From NCBI GenBank assembly GCA_945965395.1, contig CAMFND010000150.1, forward strand, positions 16,083-80,082: a stretch of 64,000 nt of DNA, read 5' to 3'. Below the pieces are notes generated by a model that was not told the DNA's origin, searched no databases, and worked only from the letters and a program-made list of their open reading frames with translations. Shown piece by piece: positions 31,366 through 40,536 of this stretch. Each line of letters opens with the position of its first letter. The stretch's first letter is position 1. A program made the position numbers and the translations under genes. This DNA comes from an uncultured Bacteroides sp. GTDB lineage: Bacteria > Bacteroidota > Bacteroidia > Bacteroidales > Bacteroidaceae.

Positions 31366-34300
31366 TTAGAATTGTAGGTTTGCTTGTAATGTGAATACTC
31401 TCTGCAAAGGATAAACAGCTCCATTTCCTGAGGCCTGAGCCGGATCCCAAAGTTTGACCTTATCCCAACATGCCAGATTGTCACCAATAAGACTCAATTG
31501 AAAGCCTTGAAGTCCAATCTTCTTCATCTGAGGACAAGTAAAATCATAAGTAATCTGTACATTCTTTAATCTGAGATATCTTCCATCAGCCATCCAGAAT
31601 GTAGAATTACGCTCATTATTTGCATTAGGACCGTATGTCAAACGTGGGAAACGAGCATTAGGATTTTCAGTAGAAGGATCACCTGAATAAGATGCAGGAA
31701 TCCATCTGTTAGAAGGGTCAGCAACAATGCTCAGTACATTTCCTGTCTGCTTTCCGGTGAAAGGATAAAAACCGTTACCACCATACATAAAGTCTACAAT
31801 ACCTACACCCTCAAACAAAGCACTAACCGACAAACGTTTATATTTTAACTCCAATGCAAAACCATATTGAAGTCTCGGAACATTTGAGTTTCCTATCAAC
31901 ACTTCATCGTATTCATCAATTACACCATCACCATTTACATCCTTATATTTAATATCCCCAGGCATTACATCTGCCATGAATGTCTGTTTTGGACTGTTAT
32001 CAATATCTGCCTGATCTTTAAACAAGCCAAGTGCAATTAAGCCTCTTTGGTTTCCATAAGGAGAACCCACCCATGACTGATAAGGATATTTTATTCCACT
32101 CTGTTCGTACTCTGTAAGTTTATTATTTGTATAAGTAAAGTTGGCTCTGGCAGTCAGACTCCAGTCTTTATTAAACTGATGCAAATAAGAGATATTACCA
32201 TCTGCACCCCAACTTTCCATCGCACCTACATTCGCCCATGGCAAAGTTACCAAACCCATTTCATCAGGAATGCTGGCTCTCTGCTGGAAGATACCAGTAC
32301 GGTTTTCATGGAAGAAATCGACTGTCACATCTATCTTTTGTTTAAAGAACTGAGCATCAATACCTATATCAAATTTCTTTGCTTTTTCCCATCTCAAGTT
32401 TTGTGACGCCTCCTGAGATTCTACAATGTTATCGCCACCTCCCCAGATACCAGCACCTGAGCCTTGAGTCATAGTACTCAAAAATGGGAATCGCACACTA
32501 CTATTGATACGGTCATTACCCACAATACCATAAGAAGCCCTGAACTTCCAGAAATCAATAAAGCTTAAATTCTCCTGTACCCATTCATATTGAGTTGGTA
32601 CCCAACCACCAGATATCGCAGGGAATACACCAAACTTCTGACCTTTTGCAAATGCTTCAGAGCCAGTATAACCTAAGTTACCTTCCAGGAAATAAGTATC
32701 TTTAAAAGAATAGGTCGCTCTAGCTGCCAAACCTGTGTAACGTTTTGGAATAGAAGCAATCAATGTCTGTGCTTCACCTGTGACAAAATCATCCATATAA
32801 TACAACAACAAGCCCCCCACTCTGTGTTTTTCATTGAAAACACGATCATAGTTTACACGACCCTCAAAATAGATTTTACGGGTTGTCAGGTTTGAAGATG
32901 AATATACGTCGTCTTTTCTGCTGACCTTTTCAATTAAATCTAATGTTCCATCTTTTTTACGTCCGGTAGCATAATACAATGCAGGAGTCTTTAACTGAGT
33001 CTGATTAAGTAAAGAATAAGTATTAATAGACATCAAAGCCTCTACTTTTAATCCTTTTACCCATTGATCAAAGTCCTGAGTTAGTTTCAATCGCACCGTG
33101 TTAGTCATCTCACTCTTCTTTTTATAACCTGTATAGTTCAATAGTACATACGGATTCTGTTGGTCTGCATTAGCGCCATATGCAGGAAGAGAACCATCTG
33201 AGTAAATAACAGGTACAGTCACAGGAGTCATATTTGCCTGTGCATCCCAAAGTGCCTGGTTATCATCACCATATCCAGGGAAAGAATTAGTTACGATAAT
33301 GGATTCCAATCCCAATTCTACAATAGTAGATTTTGTCAGATTAGCATCTACATTTGCACGGAAATTGTATTTATTGTAGCCTACATTGTTGTCATAATTC
33401 TTGATACCTTTATCTTGCTTATAAATAGCGTCTTTATGCTGAATACCCACACTCATATAATATCTGGCATTACTACCACCACCATTCACACTGATATGAT
33501 GCTGATGATTCCAAACATAATCTTTCAACATAACATCACGCCAGTTTACATTTGGGTACAAATCTGGATCAAGCCCTGTTTGAAATAATTTAAGTTCAGC
33601 TGCATCATATACCGGACGTCCTCCACGTACTACAGATGCTTCGTTCGCCAAATTTGCGTAAGTTAACGCATCTACATACTCTGGTGTTCTTGCAGAATAA
33701 GAAATACCCGCATTACTCTTCACGCTAATTGTCAATTTACCCGATTTACCTCTTTTAGTTGTAACCAGTACCACACCATTGGCACCACGTACACCATATA
33801 CAGCGGTTGCCGATGCATCTTTTAATACAGTAAAACTTTCAATATCTGCCGGATCCAAAGTATTTAAGTCACCCTCAATACCATCAATTAACACCAAAGC
33901 TGAAGCACCAGCACCAAATGTTCCAATACCACGTACCCAAAACTCTGAGAAGTCACTACCCGGCTCACCGCTTCGTGTCACAGCAATAATACCCGGAACA
34001 CGTCCTCCAAGCATGTTACTGACTGATGCAGCAGGAACCTGTAATTCACTACTTTTTACATTTGTAACGGCACCTACGACAGAAATCTTACGCTGAGTTC
34101 CTCGACCGATAACCACCACTTCTTCTGTCTGGTTGATATCTTCTTTGAGTGCAATGGTTTGTCGCGTCATGTCCTTATTGACAACCATCGAGTATTCTTT
34201 AAATCCAATATAGCTAAATACAAGAGTCGTATTACTGGGTACATTTTGCAATACGAAATTACCGTCCAAGTCGGTAATAATACCTTTCGTCGGATCATTC

Positions 34301-34440
34301 TTATATTGAATGGTTACACCCACCAACGGTTCACCCTGTTCAGTCAGTACCACACCCGACACAGTATGACCACCTTGTGCATATACTGACAATACACTAA
34401 TCAGTATGAATGCAAATAACGTTAAAAATCTGTTCTTCAT
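31366..34440 (-). CDS. SusC/RagA TonB-linked outer-membrane transporter
   Basis: 1024 aa. Signal peptide (residues 1-21), a carboxypeptidase-like beta-sandwich (HTVSGVVLTEQGEPLVGVTI), the TonB box region with EEVVVIGRGTQRK, plug domain (SVSNMLGGRVPGIIAVTRSG, VRGANGVVLVTTKRG) and a 22-strand barrel ending QRVFTLQANLQF, the aromatic C-terminus needed by BAM. Imports oligosaccharides captured by SusD. Second gene of the operon, 17 bp after the NHL/TIG lipoprotein gene. Confidence 0.95.
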   Translation of the reverse strand: MKNRFLTLFAFILISVLSVYAQGGHTVSGVVLTEQGEPLVGVTIQYKNDPTKGIITDLDGNFVLQNVPSNTTLVFSYIGFKEYSMVVNKDMTRQTIALKEDINQTEEVVVIGRGTQRKISVVGAVTNVKSSELQVPAASVSNMLGGRVPGIIAVTRSGEPGSDFSEFWVRGIGTFGAGASALVLIDGIEGDLNTLDPADIESFTVLKDASATAVYGVRGANGVVLVTTKRGKSGKLTISVKSNAGISYSARTPEYVDALTYANLANEASVVRGGRPVYDAAELKLFQTGLDPDLYPNVNWRDVMLKDYVWNHQHHISVNGGGSNARYYMSVGIQHKDAIYKQDKGIKNYDNNVGYNKYNFRANVDANLTKSTIVELGLESIIVTNSFPGYGDDNQALWDAQANMTPVTVPVIYSDGSLPAYGANADQQNPYVLLNYTGYKKKSEMTNTVRLKLTQDFDQWVKGLKVEALMSINTYSLLNQTQLKTPALYYATGRKKDGTLDLIEKVSRKDDVYSSSNLTTRKIYFEGRVNYDRVFNEKHRVGGLLLYYMDDFVTGEAQTLIASIPKRYTGLAARATYSFKDTYFLEGNLGYTGSEAFAKGQKFGVFPAISGGWVPTQYEWVQENLSFIDFWKFRASYGIVGNDRINSSVRFPFLSTMTQGSGAGIWGGGDNIVESQEASQNLRWEKAKKFDIGIDAQFFKQKIDVTVDFFHENRTGIFQQRASIPDEMGLVTLPWANVGAMESWGADGNISYLHQFNKDWSLTARANFTYTNNKLTEYEQSGIKYPYQSWVGSPYGNQRGLIALGLFKDQADIDNSPKQTFMADVMPGDIKYKDVNGDGVIDEYDEVLIGNSNVPRLQYGFALELKYKRLSVSALFEGVGIVDFMYGGNGFYPFTGKQTGNVLSIVADPSNRWIPASYSGDPSTENPNARFPRLTYGPNANNERNSTFWMADGRYLRLKNVQITYDFTCPQMKKIGLQGFQLSLIGDNLACWDKVKLWDPAQASGNGAVYPLQRVFTLQANLQF

Positions 34441-34457
34441 TTTATTTGATTTTAAGT

Positions 34458-35768
34458 TTATTCAATAGCAAGTTTACGCACATTATAACCTGCACCTCCG
34501 GCGATGTATAAATTATCCTCAGAATCTACAGCAAGGTCAGTCAAATCACAGAACGACGCCTCCAAAGGAATTCCATCAACTTCGACATCACCCGATTTCT
34601 GTCCTCCTGCAATAGTTGACACATATCCTGAAGGATATGCAATCTTACGGATAGACTGATTTCCGATATTAGCCACATAGATATTGCCCTCACTATCAAT
34701 TGTCAACCCTCTTAACCATTGAAACAAAGCCTCTTTTCTATCACCATCTACATTACCTGGGTGGTTTAAAGCACCTGCATATTCTTCTTGCTGCCATACA
34801 CCACTCTCATCTTTGTAGATTTTCAAAACCGCATGACCAAAATCTTCTGTGGCATAAAAACAATCTTCTACTCGACTGTATGCCAAATAATTCATAGTAC
34901 CTCCATTTAAGTAATTAGACTTTTCGAGCAACTTTTCGACCTTAAGATTTCCATTAGCATCTTTTTCTTTCAGACTCACTCTCACAAATACACCGACGTG
35001 ATTTCTGATATACAGATAATTATCAGTTTTATCCAAAGCACAAGCCCATTGTTCTCCATCTTTCAATTCTTCAATATTCCCCCGAATAAGTTCCGGCCCC
35101 CAGTTATTCGCTCTAGTAAGACGATATATCTTACCAGTATTCCTATATAACTCTACCACATACATAGTATCTCTTTGACTGGTAATAGCTGGTTTACAAG
35201 TACAAAGCCCACTTAAAACAGTAACCACCTGATTATCTGTCTGAGAAATAAGTCGTATTCGCTTTACATGAGTTTCCACAGCCATAATATTATCACCAGC
35301 CACTACACCAATCCCCATCACATCGTTAAATAAAGCTTCCGACAATGTCCCATCCTTATATTCTGATTTCTTATAAGTACCACATATAGTAGAAACTTTC
35401 TGTACCTGATTATACTTAAATGTTTTATCAGTAGTTATTTCTTTACCATCTACTACAACCTTCACAGAATTTTCACCATCTGGTTGTTTGGGTGCCAAGC
35501 AGTAAATCGATGTTCCATTTGTGGATATAATACTCGCTTCTCTCGTATCTGCAAAGAAGACCTTAATCTTAGAAGCATCCGCTCCAAAATTACCTTCTAT
35601 AATCACTTGTTCATTTAACTCACCTTCGGAAGGAATTATACTTTTTATTTCCAAAGGCTTTGACGGATCATAATTGTTTTGTACCTCAGGATACTTTTCA
35701 ATGTTATTACTTGCGCACCCCGAGGTTAAAAGAATGAGCACAAATAATACAAGGCTTAAGTTCTTCAT
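34458..35768 (-). CDS. IPT/TIG and NHL-repeat lipoprotein, PUL surface component
   Basis: 436 aa. Lipobox LLTSGC near residue 18. An IPT/TIG Ig-like domain spans about residues 40-120 (IKSIIPSEGELNEQVIIEGN), then five or six NHL-type propeller blades (GLTIDSEGNIYVANIGNQSIRKI, DLAVDSEDNLYIAGGAGYNVRKL). Proteins with this build occur in many Bacteroides PULs and are thought to bind glycan at the surface. It is first in the operon, ahead of SusC, with the promoter about 130 bp upstream. Confidence 0.85.
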   Translation of the reverse strand: MKNLSLVLFVLILLTSGCASNNIEKYPEVQNNYDPSKPLEIKSIIPSEGELNEQVIIEGNFGADASKIKVFFADTREASIISTNGTSIYCLAPKQPDGENSVKVVVDGKEITTDKTFKYNQVQKVSTICGTYKKSEYKDGTLSEALFNDVMGIGVVAGDNIMAVETHVKRIRLISQTDNQVVTVLSGLCTCKPAITSQRDTMYVVELYRNTGKIYRLTRANNWGPELIRGNIEELKDGEQWACALDKTDNYLYIRNHVGVFVRVSLKEKDANGNLKVEKLLEKSNYLNGGTMNYLAYSRVEDCFYATEDFGHAVLKIYKDESGVWQQEEYAGALNHPGNVDGDRKEALFQWLRGLTIDSEGNIYVANIGNQSIRKIAYPSGYVSTIAGGQKSGDVEVDGIPLEASFCDLTDLAVDSEDNLYIAGGAGYNVRKLAIE

Positions 35769-35894
35769 AAAATTTAATCTTTAAAGTTTCACAAATAGTT
35801 CTTATATCTTAATATAAAACACAATCTATCTTATTTAACAGGGTATCTAATCCTATAAGATTAAATTAGTTTTTATAATTAAAATCAACGAATG

Positions 35895-35902
35895 CAAATA
35901 TA
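35895..35902 (-). promoter_or_regulatory. PUL operon promoter, -7 box
   Basis: Minus-strand TATATTTG, an exact TAnnTTTG match, giving a leader of roughly 120 nt before the NHL/TIG gene. No good -33 box, which fits an activator-dependent promoter. Confidence 0.6.
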
Positions 35903-35930
35903 ATAGGATTCATATTGAGAAAAGCTACTT

Positions 35931-35973
35931 AAATCCATCATTGGAGGGCAATAAATAATGCAATGCATGATTT
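35931..35973. promoter_or_regulatory. candidate operator near the PUL promoter
   Basis: AATGCATGATTT (35962-35973) is the exact reverse complement of the motif at 36116. Two degenerate plus-strand copies, AAATCCATCATT (35931, 9/12) and AAATAATGCAAT (35953, 10/12), are 22 bp apart. The group lies about 30-70 bp upstream of the -7 box. Confidence 0.45.
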
Positions 35974-36115
35974 ACTATCCTATAAAAACATCCAAGATAC
36001 CCTAAGCTATTCCACATTACAAAACTTCCTATCAGAAAGAATAGCATACCCCCATACCTGTCTCAGAACCTTATGAAACATGATGGGAAGGAACTGCATT
36101 AAAATAATTTTATAA

Positions 36116-36149
36116 AAATCATGCATTGATAGATTATAAATCATGCATT
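36116..36149 (+). promoter_or_regulatory. candidate operator of the hybrid regulator: direct repeat, 22-bp spacing
   Basis: AAATCATGCATT occurs exactly at 36116-36127 and 36138-36149, 22 bp or two helical turns apart. AraC-type activators bind direct repeats of about this spacing. The site ends 36 bp upstream of the -7 box of the HTCS gene. Confidence 0.55.
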
Positions 36150-36185
36150 TTAACATTACAGGAAGTATCCTCAAATAAATATTTG

Positions 36186-36193
36186 TATTTTTG
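36186..36193 (+). promoter_or_regulatory. HTCS gene promoter, -7 box
   Basis: TATTTTTG matches TAnnTTTG, 23 bp before the ATG. An AAAGGG purine run at 36205-36210 may serve as ribosome-binding site. Confidence 0.55.
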
Positions 36194-36216
36194 AGAAAAC
36201 ATAAAAAGGGAAAAAT

Positions 36217-39200
36217 ATGAAACACTTTTTTATTGCAGTTTGCTTGCTTCAATATATTGTAATTACCAATTTACAAGCCCATACCATAAAAAAATTAGGA
36301 CTAGAGGAAGGACTTTCCAACAGTTACGTGGTAGATATAGTGGAAGATAAAAATGGATATATATGGATTGCGACAGAAGAAGGACTCAACAAACTGGAAG
36401 GAGGAAAATTTACCTCTTTTTATAAAGCAAACAAAGGGAAATTAATCAACTTAACCGGAAACGAACTAAATAGCCTTTTTGATGACCCTAATGAACCTAT
36501 ACTTTGGATTGGGACACAACGAGCTGGATTAATCTCATTTAATTATCAGAATAATACCCAGATCATATATCAGCATAACTACCAAGATCCTCACAGTATT
36601 ATAACAAATGACATAACCAGTATCCACCCTGCAACTGATGGCAACTTGTGGATTACTACTTACTGGAGAGGAATAGAATATTTAGATAAGAAAACCGGGA
36701 AGTTTACACACTACAATCAACAAACCATTCCTGAACTTCCAAGCAATACCGTTTGGACTGCTATAGATGACAATAAAGGAAACCTCTACATTGGTCATTC
36801 AAACCATGGAATGAGTATTCTCTCGACAAAAAATAAAAAAGTTAAGAATTTTACATACGATAAATCCAATAATAATTCACTTCCCAGTAATAATATACAA
36901 TGCATTTTTAAAGATAATACTGGGAATATTTGGGTGGGAACAGAAAAAGGATTAGTGCTTTATAAACCCGAGACAGAAACATTTATCAGATTAGGAGAAA
37001 AAGAGCCTGCTCTTTCTCATCGTATTTATGATATTCAACAATTCAATGAAAATGAATTATGGATTGCCACTGAATTTGGAGGTATTGCCATTATAAATCT
37101 ATCTAAAAGCTTATTTAATACAGCAGAAGAAATACAGTTTATTCAAGCTGGAGACAATGAATATAACTTGAATAATTCAACAGTTCGTTGCTTGTTCCAA
37201 GACTCACATCAAAATATTTGGGCCGGGACGTGGGGAGGAGGTGTAAACTTTCTCAGTTCCAATACAGCCTTATTTAAATCATTCAGTTATTCCTCCAAAT
37301 CATCAGACAGTAATCTTAATACCCCAATTGCCAGCGCAGTATGTCTTGACAAACAAAATTATTTATGGGTTGGAACTGATGGAGGAGGAATAAATGTTTT
37401 AAAAGATGGACAGAGAATAGCAACCTATACAGAGCAGACAAATAATCTTAGTGGAAATTCTATACAAACAGCACTATGCGACAAACAAGGTAACTTATGG
37501 TTCGGCATATTTTATGGAGGAATCATATTTTATGACACACATAAAAAGACTTTCCAGCAAGTCTTCCCAAAAGAATACGCAAACCAAGATGTACGTTCAC
37601 TCTATGAGGATACAGAAGGTAATATTTGGGTAGGCACTAGTGACGGAGTCTTTCAAATAAATCGGGATTCAAAAATAATTCTTCAACATAAACATGTTCC
37701 AGATAACTTAGTACGTACAGTCATCAAAGACAAAAAAGGGCAAATATGGATAGGAAGCTTTGGAGGAGGGATTTTTCTTTATTCTTCAAAGTGGGAATTA
37801 TTAAAAGAATTCAACACATATCAAAACTTCCCATCCAACACCATCAACCAAATTTTTGAAGACTCAAAAGGATATATATGGGCAGCTACAGGAGAAGGTC
37901 TTGTCCAGTTTGATAATAAGTCTCCGTGGGAATATAAGGTTTATCAGCGTAATGAAGGATTAGCAAATACTTTTATTTGGGCCATTGAAGAAGATGAAAA
38001 CCAGAATATCTGGTTCAGTACCAATCAGGGAATCAGCTGTTTTGTCCGAAATGAAAGAAATATTTATAATTACGATTTCAGAGATAATATTCCAATGGCA
38101 AGCTTTACTGGAAGAAGTGTATGTAAAGACAAAAACGGGACTATGTATTTTGGCTCCACTAACGGCCTCTGCTATTTCACCCCCAGCAACATTTTGGAAA
38201 AACGACAGTCTCCTAAAGCTACAATCGGAAAAATTACTATTTTTGAACCCCTTGTCTCTGAAAATAGCAATGAAACAGAGATTTCTTTAATCAACAAAGA
38301 AAGCGTACAGCTAAAATACTTACAAAACAGTTTCAATATCTCATTCAACATACAAGACTACTCACTGAATGAAAGAATAGAGTATGCCTATATGTTAAAA
38401 GGCCTGGAAAACTCCTGGTACACTGTAAAGGATCCTAACAACGTCACTTTCCGCAACCTACCCCCCGGAAAATATGAATTCATGATCAAGACTCGTATCC
38501 GAAACCAAGAATGGTCAGACGAAATATCATCCATAGAAATTATCATTGCTCCCCCGCTCTGGCTTTCCTGGTGGGCTAAATTACTCTATGTAATTAGTGG
38601 TGTAGGTCTGCTTTTCATCGGGCTATGGGCTTACAAACGTAAATTAAATTTAGAGTATTTATATGAATCCGAAAAGAAAAGTCATGAGCAGGAACAAGAA
38701 CTGAATGACGAACGTCTGCGGTTTTATACAAATATTACCCATGAGCTACGCACTCCGTTGACACTGATTTTGGGTCCATTGGAAGATTTGGTAAAAAGCA
38801 ATACGCTTTCCAGCAAAGACCATCATCGGATTTCTGTTATCCATCAGAGTGCCGTACGATTACTGAATCTGATAAACCAGATACTGGATTTCCGAAAAAC
38901 AGAGACACAAAACAAAAGACTTTGCGTTACAAAAGGAAACCTGACGAACGTAGTCTATGAAGTCGGTCTGAAATATAAGGAATTAAACAGTAAACCAGAC
39001 ATCCAGATTCTGATAGAGGCAGAAGAAGAAAACATGTTCCTGTTTTTCGACAAGGAAATTATCACTATGATTTTGGACAACCTGATTTCCAATGCACTGA
39101 AGTATACCGATAAAGGATACATCCGCATCCATACTGAATGGGTTACAGAAAATGGCATACGATATGCTCAGCTCTCTGTGGAAGACACCGGATACGGCAT

Positions 39201-40314
39201 CGGAAAAGAAGCATTGGCCCACATATTTGAACGCTATTATCAGGAAAGCGGAGAGCACCAGGCTTCTGGAACAGGTATCGGGCTGGCCCTGGTAAAAAAC
39301 TTGGTAAAATTACACGAGGGAGATATTCAAGTAAAAAGTCTGCCCGATGTCGGTACGACATTCTACCTACGGCTGCAGGCTGAGAATACATATCCTCAAG
39401 CACTACACGGAGAAGATATGCATACTGAAAAGCAAGATATCAAAGAAGAAGAGTCTACTATAAAACCGGAAGTTATAGAACCGGATAAAAATGCACGTCC
39501 TATTATTTTGGTAGTAGAAGACAATGCCGATATACGCGACTACATTGCCGACTCGTTTACGGATTTATATGAGATAAAGACTGCTGCTAACGGAAAAGAA
39601 GGATTACAAATAGCCACAGATTGTATTCCGGATATTATTGTCAGCGACATCATGATGCCGGTAATGAATGGTGTCACCATGTGTCAAAAGCTGAAAGCAG
39701 ACATTCGTACCAGTCACATTCCAGTTATTCTGTTGACAGCAAAAGACAGTATTACCGATAAGGAAGAAGGCTATCAGGCAGGGGCAGACTCCTATCTGAC
39801 GAAGCCTTTCAGTGCCAGTCTGCTGCAAAGCCGTATCAGCAATTTGCTGACTCAGCGGCGACTTTTATCAGAACGATTTGCCATCCGTCCAGAAAAGCCG
39901 GAAAGACAAAGCATGGAGGAAAAAAGGGCCATTATCACGGAATCTATGAACAAACTAGACAAGGAATTCCTGGATAAAATCACCAATACGATTACCGAAG
40001 GATTAGCTGCTGCAGAAAATATAGATATTACCGTACTTTCCAATGTGATGTGCATGAGCAGTTCCACACTCTATCGCAAGGTAAAGGCACTTACGGGCAT
40101 GTCAACCAACGAATATATCCGGAAAATCAAAATGCAGCTGGCTGAAAAGTATCTGTTGGAAGGGAAATATTCTATCTCGGAAATCGCATTCAAGGTAGGA
40201 ATCAACAGCAACGTATACTTCCGTCAGTGCTTTAAAGAAGAGTTTGGCATGTCTGCTTCCGATTACTTGAAGCAACTGACAGGTAAATCTATTGATGAGA
40301 AAGTCGATGAATAA
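36217..40314 (+). CDS. hybrid two-component system sensor/regulator (HTCS) of the PUL
   Basis: 1365 aa one-protein signalling chain. Signal peptide 1-21; a periplasmic two-component propeller with repeated DKNGYIWIATEEGLNKL and NIWVGTEKGLVLY-type blades to about 680; Y_Y_Y domain (~700-780); one membrane helix near 787-808 (LLYVISGVGLLFIGLWAYKRK). Cytoplasmic part: HisKA with His in NITHELRTPLT near 845, HATPase with DNLISNALKYTDKG near 953, receiver with ILVVEDNADIRDYI near 1097 and phospho-acceptor Asp in IIVSDIMMPVMNG near 1140, and AraC-type HTH in the last ~90 residues. It senses an oligosaccharide in the periplasm and switches on the divergent operon. All key residues are intact. Confidence 0.96.
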   Translation: MKHFFIAVCLLQYIVITNLQAHTIKKLGLEEGLSNSYVVDIVEDKNGYIWIATEEGLNKLEGGKFTSFYKANKGKLINLTGNELNSLFDDPNEPILWIGTQRAGLISFNYQNNTQIIYQHNYQDPHSIITNDITSIHPATDGNLWITTYWRGIEYLDKKTGKFTHYNQQTIPELPSNTVWTAIDDNKGNLYIGHSNHGMSILSTKNKKVKNFTYDKSNNNSLPSNNIQCIFKDNTGNIWVGTEKGLVLYKPETETFIRLGEKEPALSHRIYDIQQFNENELWIATEFGGIAIINLSKSLFNTAEEIQFIQAGDNEYNLNNSTVRCLFQDSHQNIWAGTWGGGVNFLSSNTALFKSFSYSSKSSDSNLNTPIASAVCLDKQNYLWVGTDGGGINVLKDGQRIATYTEQTNNLSGNSIQTALCDKQGNLWFGIFYGGIIFYDTHKKTFQQVFPKEYANQDVRSLYEDTEGNIWVGTSDGVFQINRDSKIILQHKHVPDNLVRTVIKDKKGQIWIGSFGGGIFLYSSKWELLKEFNTYQNFPSNTINQIFEDSKGYIWAATGEGLVQFDNKSPWEYKVYQRNEGLANTFIWAIEEDENQNIWFSTNQGISCFVRNERNIYNYDFRDNIPMASFTGRSVCKDKNGTMYFGSTNGLCYFTPSNILEKRQSPKATIGKITIFEPLVSENSNETEISLINKESVQLKYLQNSFNISFNIQDYSLNERIEYAYMLKGLENSWYTVKDPNNVTFRNLPPGKYEFMIKTRIRNQEWSDEISSIEIIIAPPLWLSWWAKLLYVISGVGLLFIGLWAYKRKLNLEYLYESEKKSHEQEQELNDERLRFYTNITHELRTPLTLILGPLEDLVKSNTLSSKDHHRISVIHQSAVRLLNLINQILDFRKTETQNKRLCVTKGNLTNVVYEVGLKYKELNSKPDIQILIEAEEENMFLFFDKEIITMILDNLISNALKYTDKGYIRIHTEWVTENGIRYAQLSVEDTGYGIGKEALAHIFERYYQESGEHQASGTGIGLALVKNLVKLHEGDIQVKSLPDVGTTFYLRLQAENTYPQALHGEDMHTEKQDIKEEESTIKPEVIEPDKNARPIILVVEDNADIRDYIADSFTDLYEIKTAANGKEGLQIATDCIPDIIVSDIMMPVMNGVTMCQKLKADIRTSHIPVILLTAKDSITDKEEGYQAGADSYLTKPFSASLLQSRISNLLTQRRLLSERFAIRPEKPERQSMEEKRAIITESMNKLDKEFLDKITNTITEGLAAAENIDITVLSNVMCMSSSTLYRKVKALTGMSTNEYIRKIKMQLAEKYLLEGKYSISEIAFKVGINSNVYFRQCFKEEFGMSASDYLKQLTGKSIDEKVDE

Positions 40315-40327
40315 TCAGCTATAAAAA

Positions 40328-40459
40328 AACGTCCTTACGTTTGATTTAAAGCACAAGTACATTTGAATCAAAACGCAAGGACGTTTTACTTCAAACACAA
40401 GAACATTTAAAACCAAACGCTTAGACGTTTTAATCCGAACGCCTAAGCGTTTTTTCATG
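40328..40459. repeat. 22-bp-period palindromic tandem array D (6 units)
   Basis: Six units of exactly 22 bp begin at 40328, 40350, 40372, 40394, 40416 and 40438. Odd units and unit 6 resemble AACGCTTAGACGTTTTAA; units 2 and 4 share CACAAGnACATTT. Unit 1 is nearly the reverse complement of unit 3, and unit 5 of unit 6, so the array can fold on itself. It lies between the convergent HTCS and secDF genes. Confidence 0.88.
40415..40452 (+). terminator. terminator of the HTCS gene within array D
   Basis: AAACGCTTAG (40415-40424) pairs perfectly with CTAAGCGTTT (40443-40452), and the arm ends in a T run to 40455. The terminator is built from repeat units 5 and 6. Confidence 0.7.
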
Positions 40460-40477
40460 CTCATAAACCACATCAAA

Positions 40478-40512
40478 AAAGCGGCCGCTTTCACGAGGAA
40501 AACAGCCGCTTT
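40478..40512 (-). terminator. rho-independent terminator of secDF
   Basis: AAAGCGGC (40478-40485) pairs with GCCGCTTT (40505-40512). Read on the minus strand the stem is followed by TTTTTT (40475-40480). Confidence 0.75.
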
Positions 40513-40536
40513 CAAACATTATATCAGATTTCTATT

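Larger units (their letters stand above)
35769..36216. other. 448-bp divergent regulatory region of the PUL
   Basis: AT-rich, no gene. It holds the -7 boxes of both divergent units (35895 minus, 36186 plus) and copies of a 12-bp motif likely bound by the hybrid regulator (35931-35973 and 36116-36149). Confidence 0.6.
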
